This document shows positions 33,117 to 38,334 of a DNA stretch of 38,334 nucleotides, piece after piece. The translations under genes were made by a program, and so were the position numbers. The DNA is from Oscillospiraceae bacterium (GTDB lineage Bacteria > Bacillota_A > Clostridia > Oscillospirales > Oscillospiraceae), in contig CADADE010000045.1 in the NCBI GenBank assembly GCA_902786615.1, positions 1 through 38,334 on the forward strand, written 5' to 3'. The notes under the pieces are model-generated. The model searched no databases. It had not been told where the DNA came from and saw only the letters and a program-made list of their open reading frames with translations. Every line of letters starts with the position of its first letter. Position 1 is the stretch's first letter.

Positions 33117-33152
33117 ACTATAGCACACAGGACGCTCAAAACCGACTCAAAA
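33117..33152 (-). promoter_or_regulatory. SARP-type promoter of S41-like paralog 5
   Basis: Read on the minus strand: TTTTGAG, 4 bp, TTTTGAG (perfect direct repeat), 12 bp, TATAGT with TGC just before it. The expected start site is about 35 bases before the ATG at 33073. Confidence 0.78.
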
Positions 33153-33177
33153 ATGCCTGTGTTTTCGCCTGAGCCGT

Positions 33178-33207
33178 AAAAAAACCGGGACGCAGACCGC
33201 GCCCCGG
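33178..33207 (-). terminator. Terminator of the kinase/regulator operon
   Basis: CCGGG (33185-33189) pairs with CCCGG (33203-33207), with CGC/GCG pairs inside. Seven A at 33178-33184 give T7 on the minus strand. It is nearly the same as the terminator of the paralogous regulator at 29282. Confidence 0.9.
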
Positions 33208-33213
33208 AAAAAC

Positions 33214-34014
33214 TTATGTCAGCTCGTGAAAATACAGCGTCCCTGCCGTCAGCTCCGCCCAGCTGTAATTACTCATGTACTCGCCCCGGAAGGCGTTGAC
33301 CGCCGCCATATCGCCCGACAGCATCCGATAATAATCGCAGTCCAGCAGCTCCGGGCGGATCGCGATATGCGCCCCGCGGCGGATCAGCACATCCTCCATC
33401 CCGATCTGCTTCAGGGTCTCCCGCAGATCGCCGATGAGATTGCGGATGCCGTGCTTGGCGTCCTTTCTGCCGCTGCCGTCGCCCCACAGCGCTGAGACCA
33501 GCTCCTCCGACGTGCAGGCCGCGCCCTTGCGGTCAATGAGATAAGCCAGCAGCTCCTTCGTCTGCCGCCGGGCGAATTTCAGCGGCTCCCCCTGCCAGAA
33601 GACCTCAAAGCTGCCGAAGCACTGCACCCGCAGTCTGTTTGCTTGCTGCTTCGGGGCCGTTGGCAGCTCGTTCAGCTCCTCCCGGACAAGCTCCGGCGTC
33701 AGGGGCTTCATGATATAGCCCTGGGCCCGCACCCGAAAGGCGTCCAGCGCATATTGGGAAAAGGCCGTGACGAAGACCACCCGCGTGTCCGGAGAGGCCG
33801 TCTTGAGCGCGACAGCAAACTCCAGCCCGGAGGCACCGGGCATCTCAATATCGCTGAACACAATGTCCGGGGAGAGGCCCCCGATCCGAATGGCGCCCAG
33901 CGCGTCGGCAGCCTTGTCGAAGGCTCTCAGCTCTGCGCCCGGCGCTGCTTCCTCGACACAGCGGCAGAGTACCTGCAGGGCCTTGGGTTCATCGTCTATG
34001 GCAAAAATCATCAT
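33214..34014 (-). CDS. Response regulator with SARP/OmpR-type winged helix (kinase partner)
   Basis: This is a 266-residue protein. The receiver domain (1-120) has IDDEP, phospho-acceptor Asp 55 in DIVFSDIEMPG, VFVTA, and Lys in GYIMKPLT. The winged helix (about 130-210) has LRVQCFGSFEVFWQGEPLKF and RRQTKELLAYLIDRKG, and a short SARP-like tail ends NYSWAELTAGTLYFH. Its start codon overlaps the stop of the kinase gene (ATGATGA), so translation is coupled and the two form a two-component pair. LytS-type kinases usually pair with LytTR regulators, so a SARP-type output is less common. Predicted role: a phosphorylation-controlled activator at the heptamer-repeat promoters nearby. The target assignment is inferred from promoter geometry. 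Confidence 0.92.
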   Translation of the reverse strand: MMIFAIDDEPKALQVLCRCVEEAAPGAELRAFDKAADALGAIRIGGLSPDIVFSDIEMPGASGLEFAVALKTASPDTRVVFVTAFSQYALDAFRVRAQGYIMKPLTPELVREELNELPTAPKQQANRLRVQCFGSFEVFWQGEPLKFARRQTKELLAYLIDRKGAACTSEELVSALWGDGSGRKDAKHGIRNLIGDLRETLKQIGMEDVLIRRGAHIAIRPELLDCDYYRMLSGDMAAVNAFRGEYMSNYSWAELTAGTLYFHELT

Positions 34015-35405
34015 TGTTTATTCGCCTCCCTGGGCAATATGATGGTCACGGAGGTCCCCGCGCCGGGCGCGGATTCGACGCGCAGGCTGCCGCCGCACAT
34101 CTGGGCAAGCCGCTCCCGCACGTTCTGGATGCCCACATGGGATTTCCCCGGGTCCTTCTTCTGCTTTTCCGGATCAAAGCCGGGGCCGTTGTCGGTCACG
34201 GTGATCTCATGGCGGTCGGCGTATTCCCTGGTGGAAATGACTACCTCGCCCCGGCCGTCGGCATTGCCGCGCACGCCGTGACGCACGGCGTTCTCCACGA
34301 TGGGCTGCAGGGTCAGGATCGGCAGCGTAAAGGATTGGCACGGAATGTCGTAGCGCACGCTCAGCTTGTCCTCAAAGCGCATCTGCTCCAGCGCGAGATA
34401 CTCTTTGGTATGCTCCAGCTCTCTTATGAAGGGGATGGGGGCGTTCGTCTGCAGAGCGTCCATGTTTCCGCGCAGGTAATTGGCAAACTGCACCGTGGCC
34501 TCTTCCGCCTGGGCCGGGTCGGAGCGGCAGAGCGACTGGATCACCGTGAGGGCGTTATACAGAAAATGGGGCTGGATCTGGGTCATCATGATCTGAATCC
34601 GCTGCTCGGCCTGCAGCGCCCGCTCGTGCTCCCGCACGAACTGGAGATGCAGCCAGATATAATTGATCACGCAATCAATGACAGCGGCGAGGATAAAATA
34701 GGACACGGGCTGGTCAAAGTCGTAAGTGTTGAAATCCAGCGCCAGCGCACCGATAATGAGCTCGAACATCAGTACCGGCAGCCAGGTTTCCCGGCGCGTC
34801 TCCGGCTCAAACAAGCGCACGGTCAGCAGGAGCCAGTAGCTGAGGAGAACAGCGCCGACATAGAAGCTTGTGTCGGACAGGGGACCCGCACTGTAATGGT
34901 TGTCGTAGGTGATCCGAAAGCATATGGGCGAAAACAGCGCCGTGGCGTAGATTGCGGCATTGATGCTCACCAGCGCCCAGACCCACCCGAATTTCCTTTC
35001 CGGTGCCATGATGCGCAGAAAAAGCGCCAGCACCACCGGGCGCACGGCATAGCCGTAGATCGCCGTCAGCGTCCGCGCAAACGGCCGCGCCTGCCCGATC
35101 ATCAGGCGGTATTCCAGATGATCCTGGAGCAAAAGGCTGAACACCATGGCAACAATGATCCGCATGATCCGCTTGAGGTCGGGGCGGATATAGGCGTCGA
35201 TGTTTACGATCACCGCCAGCAGTCCCAGCAGCGTCAGCGCGGGCAGCAGCGCAAGGGTCGCTACATAGTTCTCGACTATGAAAACACACAGCTCGTGATG
35301 GTGAAAAACAAGCGCCCACACCGCAAACAGGATGGTCGCCGCGACCAGCGCCGCGATGGCCGTTAACCTGACGCGTTTGCGTGTCTCTTCCCGCTTCAAA
35401 ACCAT
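34011..35405 (-). CDS. LytS/YehU-like membrane sensor histidine kinase
   Basis: I choose the ATG at 35405, seven bases after AAGGAG, giving 464 residues; an upstream extension lacks a binding site. About seven membrane helices span residues 15-245. A His_kinase module follows with the phospho-acceptor His 280 in QIQPHFLYNALTVIQSL, then FANYLRGNMDAL and LEHTKEYLALEQMRF. The ATPase has IVENAVRHGV (N box), VTDNGPGFD (G1) and HVGIQNVRERL (G2). This is the LytS/YehU type (His_kinase plus HATPase_c). The membrane part, rather than a large external domain, probably senses the signal. The stop overlaps the start of the response regulator. A leader hairpin (35443-35478) lies before the start. Confidence 0.92.
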   Translation of the reverse strand: MVLKREETRKRVRLTAIAALVAATILFAVWALVFHHHELCVFIVENYVATLALLPALTLLGLLAVIVNIDAYIRPDLKRIMRIIVAMVFSLLLQDHLEYRLMIGQARPFARTLTAIYGYAVRPVVLALFLRIMAPERKFGWVWALVSINAAIYATALFSPICFRITYDNHYSAGPLSDTSFYVGAVLLSYWLLLTVRLFEPETRRETWLPVLMFELIIGALALDFNTYDFDQPVSYFILAAVIDCVINYIWLHLQFVREHERALQAEQRIQIMMTQIQPHFLYNALTVIQSLCRSDPAQAEEATVQFANYLRGNMDALQTNAPIPFIRELEHTKEYLALEQMRFEDKLSVRYDIPCQSFTLPILTLQPIVENAVRHGVRGNADGRGEVVISTREYADRHEITVTDNGPGFDPEKQKKDPGKSHVGIQNVRERLAQMCGGSLRVESAPGAGTSVTIILPREANKQ

Positions 35406-35442
35406 AGCCTGTCTCCTTGTTGATGATGGTTGCTTTTGCCAT

Positions 35443-35478
35443 GTTTCGCGCTTGCCCCGCCGGGAGGGCGAGCGAAAC
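35443..35478 (-). promoter_or_regulatory. Strong hairpin in the kinase leader
   Basis: GTTTCGC (35443-35449) pairs with GCGAAAC (35472-35478), and GCCC/GGGC-type pairs lie inside. It sits within the roughly 140-base leader of the kinase gene. No T run is seen on the minus strand. Confidence 0.45.
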
Positions 35479-35547
35479 GACAATTCAATCATGCTTGATG
35501 TGCCTGCATTCGTCGCTGTCCTGATTCAAGATTAAATCGGCACATCA

Positions 35548-35577
35548 ATAATACCACATTCCGTATGGATCAGTAAA
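35548..35577 (-). promoter_or_regulatory. Candidate promoter of the kinase/regulator operon
   Basis: On the minus strand TTTACT (35577-35572), an 18-bp spacer and TATTAT (35553-35548). No heptamer repeat is present, so this operon does not appear to be controlled by its own repeat motif. Confidence 0.5.
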
Positions 35578-35581
35578 CTGC

Positions 35582-35704
35582 TCAGTTTTTCCAGGTCATT
35601 CTGAGAAAAGCAGGCAGCTTTTGAATTTGGGAGAGGATCTGATCGCCGTACAGGGGATGCTTTTTGATCTGTGCGAATCCCTCTTCGTTCAATATGCTGA
35701 AAGA
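35582..35704 (-). pseudogene. HD-GYP domain gene fragment
   Basis: A 40-codon open stretch, closed by stops at both ends, reads ILNEEGFAQIKKHPLYGDQI then LSQIQKLPAFL. This aligns well with the stretch after the HD motif of HD-GYP proteins, for example LTDEEFEQIKLHPILGYQIL in the gene at 1172. The HD and GYP motifs themselves are absent and there is no start codon with a binding site. It is therefore a relic of a once larger HD-GYP gene. It sits between the kinase promoter and the glnN leader. Confidence 0.7.
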
Positions 35705-35760
35705 TTACATTCGGGAGATTCCTTAGTCAATGCAAATCGGTGAAAAAATTTGAACGAACT

Positions 35761-35789
35761 TGACAAAGATCTCAAACAGGTCTATACTT
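35761..35789 (+). promoter_or_regulatory. Promoter of the glnN/glmS/asnB nitrogen cluster
   Basis: TTGACA (35761-35766), a 17-bp spacer and TATACT (35784-35789) form a near-perfect promoter. The expected start site is at about 35796, a few bases before the attenuator hairpin. Confidence 0.85.
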
Positions 35790-35800
35790 GCGAATGTCTT

Positions 35801-35855
35801 GAGACAACGACGTCTCAGTGGGTTCAGTGCCCCTGTACGTCGTTGTCTCTTTTTT
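35801..35855 (+). promoter_or_regulatory. Leader attenuator: terminator with a competing hexaloop hairpin
   Basis: A 12-bp perfect stem, GAGACAACGACG (35802-35813) with CGTCGTTGTCTC (35838-35849), is followed by six T. It lies right after the promoter and before the glnN relic, so it can only be an attenuator. The 5' arm can instead fold as TGAGAC (35801-35806), loop AACGAC, GTCTCA (35813-35818), which would break the terminator. A hexaloop with A at position 1 and G at position 4 is the recognition feature of ANTAR antiterminator proteins. The second hairpin normally seen upstream is not found. Confidence 0.7.
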
Positions 35856-35876
35856 ATTTCTAAATGGGTAAAGCAT

Positions 35877-36152
35877 ATGAAATCCGTACCGGAAACCTTC
35901 GGCAGTCTCGTGCCGACGCTGCCCTGCGCCTGTGAGACAGGACTTGTAAAAGAGTTTTCAGTCCTGTCCGATCGGATCGAGAAGAGCGTGGAAGCGCCGG
36001 AAGGAACGCTTGGAAAGCTCTCCGGCGTGACCGAAATCACCGCGCTTTCCGAGGCGATCCGGGATAAGCCGCTGCCGAAAACAGCGGAGCTCATGACGGC
36101 GAAGGAATACTGGCCCTTCCCGACTTACGGAGACCTGCTATTTGCCATTTGA
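35877..36152 (+). pseudogene. glnN: Shrunken type III glutamine synthetase (GSIII) relic
   Basis: A 91-codon frame begins MKSVPETFGSLV, the usual N-terminus of clostridial GSIII, and ends EYWPFPTYGDLLFAI, the usual C-terminus. In between it holds only LSDRIEKSVEAPEGTLGKLS and VTEITALSEAIRDKPLPK, which match the helical region close to the GSIII end. GSIII is about 700 residues, so some 600 residues, including the whole catalytic barrel, are gone, yet the frame is open from start to stop. A further ten or so residues seem lost before MTAKEYW. It cannot make glutamine. It follows a strong promoter and attenuator. It is either decay by in-frame deletions or an assembly collapse. There is no strong ribosome binding site before the ATG. 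Confidence 0.75.
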
Positions 36153-36266
36153 GTCCGTTGGGGCCGATGCCCTCATCGGCCTGCTGAATCAAAAATATGC
36201 GCTGTTCGGCGGGGACGATCCGGGGATCGCCCCCCTGCGACAGACGTTTTGAAAAGGAGAAACATC
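36153..36266 (+). other. Gap before glmS with possible coding remnant and hairpin
   Basis: One frame, open into the glnN tail, reads ESVGADALIGLLNQKYALFG and ends LRQTF at a stop at 36250-36252. It looks protein-like but I cannot place it. A perfect hairpin, GGCCGATG (36162-36169) with CATCGGCC (36174-36181), lies inside, with no T run. AAAAGGAGA at 36252-36260 is the glmS binding site. Confidence 0.4.
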
Positions 36267-38066
36267 ATGTGCGGGATCGTTGGATTTACCGGAGCGCGCC
36301 AAGCTGCGCCGGTGCTGCTTGGAGGACTGGAGAGACTCGAATACCGGGGCTATGACTCGGCTGGGATCGCGGTACTCCATGACGCGGCAATTCAGGTGGA
36401 GAAGGTCAGCGGACGCATTGCCAAACTGCGCGAGAAAACAGAAGATGGCGCGTGTGTTCCGGGCTCCGCCGGGATTGGGCACACCCGCTGGGCGACTCAT
36501 GGCGCGCCGACGGACCTGAACGCCCATCCGCATCTGTCAAATGACGGGCGCTTCGCCGTGGTGCATAACGGCATCATTGAAAACTACCTGGAGCTTCGCA
36601 AAGAGCTTATCCGGGACGGCTATGTCTTTCAGAGCGAGACGGACACCGAGACCATCGTCCATCTGCTGGAAAAATACTATGACGGCGACATCAAAACCGC
36701 CGTGATGAAAACCGCCGCGCGGCTGGAGGGCTCCTACGCCCTCGGCATCGTCTGCACCGACACGCCCGACGCCCTCTATGTCGTGCGGGAGGCAAGCCCG
36801 CTGATCCTCGGTGTCGGGGTGGGGGAGAACTATTTTGCCTCGGACGTGACGGCGCTGGTGTCCCATACGAAAAATGTGATCTACCTGGAGGACGGCGAGT
36901 TTGCTAAGCTCACGCCGGACAGCATCGCGGTTTACGACTGCGCCGGGCGCGAGGTGAAAAAGCCCATCAGCCGAGTGACATGGAGCGTGGAGGCGGCGGA
37001 AAAGGGCGGGTATGAGCACTTCATGCTCAAGGAGATCATGGAGCAGCCCGCCGCCGTAAAGGCCGCCTTAGCGCCGCGAATCCACGACGGGCGTGTACAG
37101 CTCGACGGCTTTGAGCTGAGCGCGGAAGAACTCAGGGGCATCACCAAGATCATCATCACCGCCTGCGGTTCGGCCTACTACGCGGGCTGCTCCGGGCGCT
37201 ATGCGATCGAACGGCTCTGCCGCGTCCCGGTGCAGGTGGAGCTTGCCAGCGAACTGCGCTATGCCGACCCAATGGTGGATGAACACACGCTGGTTCTGGT
37301 GATTTCCCAGTCCGGCGAGACGGCGGATACCATCGCCGCACTCCGGGAGTGCAAAGCACGAGGAGCGAAGGTGATCGGCATTGTAAACGTGGTGGGCAGC
37401 ACCATCGCAAAGCTTTCCGACCATGTTCTCTATACCTTCGCGGGACCGGAGATCGCCGTCGCCACCACAAAGGGCTATACCACGCAGCTCACCGTTTTAT
37501 ATCTCTTTGCCCTGTATCTGGCCGAAAAGCTGGGGCGCACCGACGCGCAGAGCTACACCGCCCTGGTGAAGGAGCTGCAGCATCTGCCGCGAAAAATTCA
37601 GCAGACCATCGACATGAACTGGCAGCTCCCAAAGTTGGCCAAGCGCTATTCCAGCCGTTCTCTCTTCTTTATCGGACGCAACACGGACTATGCCGTGGCG
37701 CTGGAGGGCGCACTCAAGATGAAGGAGATCTCCTACCTTCACGCCGAATCCTACGCGGCCGGAGAGCTCAAGCACGGCACCATCGCCCTCATTGAGGAAA
37801 ACCAGCCGGTCATCGCTGTCTGCTGCAACGAAGCGCTTATGGACAAAACACTTTCCAACATTGTGGAGGTCAAGGCCCGCGGAGCAAAGGTGCTGGCGCT
37901 GTCATGCAAGGGCAATAAAAAAATCGTCTCCCAGGCGGACGACGTGATCTTCATCCCGCGTGTGGAGACGGTGTTCTCGGCAGCAGAACCTGGCAAAATC
38001 CGTAACAGTAGAGTGAAGGGAGAATCATCATGTGTTCGATTATGGGCTTCACGTCCGGTACATTGA
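36267..38066 (+). CDS. glmS: Glutamine--fructose-6-phosphate aminotransferase with out-of-frame 3' end
   Basis: The start is the ATG at 36267, seven bases after AAAGGAGA, so that Cys 2 (MCGIVGFTG) becomes the N-terminal nucleophile of the glutaminase domain. RGYDSAGIA, HTRWATHGAP and HNGIIENY follow. Two SIS domains come next (ACGSAYYAG, SQSGETADT, ATTKGYTTQ, HAESYAAGELKHG). GlmS makes glucosamine-6-phosphate for the cell wall. Homology breaks after IPRVETVFSA: the present frame ends PGKIRNSRVKGESSCVRLWA and overlaps asnB. The true family end, NLAKSVTVE, is readable in the +1 frame at 37987-38016. About 74 bp (some 25 codons, the VPLQLLxY to DKPR part) appear deleted. The C-terminal tail with its Lys is needed for sugar isomerisation, so the enzyme as written should be inactive. 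The rest is intact. Confidence 0.9.
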   Translation: MCGIVGFTGARQAAPVLLGGLERLEYRGYDSAGIAVLHDAAIQVEKVSGRIAKLREKTEDGACVPGSAGIGHTRWATHGAPTDLNAHPHLSNDGRFAVVHNGIIENYLELRKELIRDGYVFQSETDTETIVHLLEKYYDGDIKTAVMKTAARLEGSYALGIVCTDTPDALYVVREASPLILGVGVGENYFASDVTALVSHTKNVIYLEDGEFAKLTPDSIAVYDCAGREVKKPISRVTWSVEAAEKGGYEHFMLKEIMEQPAAVKAALAPRIHDGRVQLDGFELSAEELRGITKIIITACGSAYYAGCSGRYAIERLCRVPVQVELASELRYADPMVDEHTLVLVISQSGETADTIAALRECKARGAKVIGIVNVVGSTIAKLSDHVLYTFAGPEIAVATTKGYTTQLTVLYLFALYLAEKLGRTDAQSYTALVKELQHLPRKIQQTIDMNWQLPKLAKRYSSRSLFFIGRNTDYAVALEGALKMKEISYLHAESYAAGELKHGTIALIEENQPVIAVCCNEALMDKTLSNIVEVKARGAKVLALSCKGNKKIVSQADDVIFIPRVETVFSAAEPGKIRNSRVKGESSCVRLWASRPVH

Positions 38067-38334
38067 CGCCGGAGCAATTTATGCCGTTTTTTGAGCGCAC
38101 GGTCTCCCGCGGCCCGGATATGAGTCGTGTGGAGCGGGCCGGGGAGGGGTATCTCTGCTTCCATCGCCTCGCCATCATGGGCCTGCATGAGGAGGGAATG
38201 CAGCCCTTTCATCTCAAGGGCGATATGTGTGTCTGCAACGGCGAGCTGTACCTCTTCCGGCCGCTCAAAAAGGAGCTGGAGGATGAGGGCTGTGTCTTTC
38301 AGAGCGATTCCGACTGCGAGATCATCCTGCCGCT
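38030..38334 (+). CDS. asnB: Asparagine synthase (glutamine-hydrolysing), N-terminal part
   Basis: The gene runs off the right edge after 101 codons. The ATG at 38030 follows AGGGAGA by six bases. Cys 2 (MCSIMGFTSG), RGPD, HRLAIMGLHEEGMQPF, CNGELYLFRPLKKEL and SDSDCEIIL are the class II glutaminase motifs of AsnB. The enzyme moves the amide of glutamine onto aspartate using ATP. The start lies 13 bp after the restored glmS stop, so the two are one transcript with the glnN relic. The synthetase domain lies outside the window. Confidence 0.88.
   Translation, partial: MCSIMGFTSGTLTPEQFMPFFERTVSRGPDMSRVERAGEGYLCFHRLAIMGLHEEGMQPFHLKGDMCVCNGELYLFRPLKKELEDEGCVFQSDSDCEIILP

Noticed and set aside
35990..36020. 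GGAAGGAACGC resembling part of the glnA glutamine riboswitch
   Set aside because: It is inside the GSIII relic coding frame and the other conserved parts of the riboswitch are absent.
36153..36266. glmS ribozyme upstream of glmS
   Set aside because: The gap is too short and no ribozyme core sequence is seen. Control more likely acts at the attenuator before glnN.
1..38334. CRISPR array, insertion sequence or prophage
   Set aside because: No regularly spaced repeats, transposase or phage structural genes were seen on either strand.

Overview
The window looks like the chromosome of a GC-rich, gut-type member of the Clostridia, probably in the Oscillospiraceae or a near relative. This is inferred from four things: an alpha/beta-type spore protein relic, a type III glutamine synthetase relic beside glmS and asnB, strong AGGAGG-type ribosome binding sites, and a large set of secreted proteins sharing one Firmicutes signal peptide (MKK-(L/F)-LSxLLALTMxLSLGVPAFA). 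Protein families were recognised by eye from motifs; no database search was run.

Layout. (1) 1-1008, minus strand: a mobile-element-type protein running off the left edge and a cut-down alpha/beta SASP gene. (2) 1172-9089, plus strand: a cyclic-di-GMP block made of a membrane HD-GYP protein, a 1605-residue PAS/GGDEF/EAL/PAS/GGDEF/PAS protein and a membrane sensor diguanylate cyclase. (3) 9328-9591: a consensus promoter with tRNA-Thr(TGT) and tRNA-Tyr(GTA). (4) 9814-29092, minus strand: about 19 kb of envelope and secreted proteins. These are a Trp/Tyr/Asp/Gly-tailed secreted protein, a sensor-MscS fusion channel, a DUF5684 membrane protein, four S41-like secreted proteins (one frameshifted), a membrane-anchored GDPD, a DUF4428 zinc-ribbon protein, an M13 metallopeptidase and an S15 X-Pro dipeptidyl-peptidase-like enzyme. 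(5) 29319-35405, minus strand: a LytS-like histidine kinase and its response regulator (SARP/OmpR-type winged helix), a second paralogous regulator, a CPBP membrane protease and a fifth S41-like protein. (6) 35582-38334: an HD-GYP gene relic on the minus strand, then on the plus strand a nitrogen cluster with an attenuated leader, a shrunken glnN (GSIII) relic, glmS with a damaged 3' end and the start of asnB.

Most interesting signal. Three transcription units (S15 peptidase, CPBP protease, S41 protein) start with the same promoter design: two TTTTGAG-like heptamers at 11-bp period, exactly 12 bp, then an extended -10, with no usual -35. This 7-4-7 geometry is the classic binding layout of SARP activators, and two SARP-type response regulators are encoded among these same units. 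I infer a sensor kinase/SARP regulon that switches on extracellular and membrane proteolysis, perhaps for peptide scavenging.

A second theme is small deletions and frameshifts in genes that otherwise look intact: the S41 gene at 16484, the S41 gene at 25122-26874, glnN and glmS. These may be real decay or consensus errors, and raw reads would decide.
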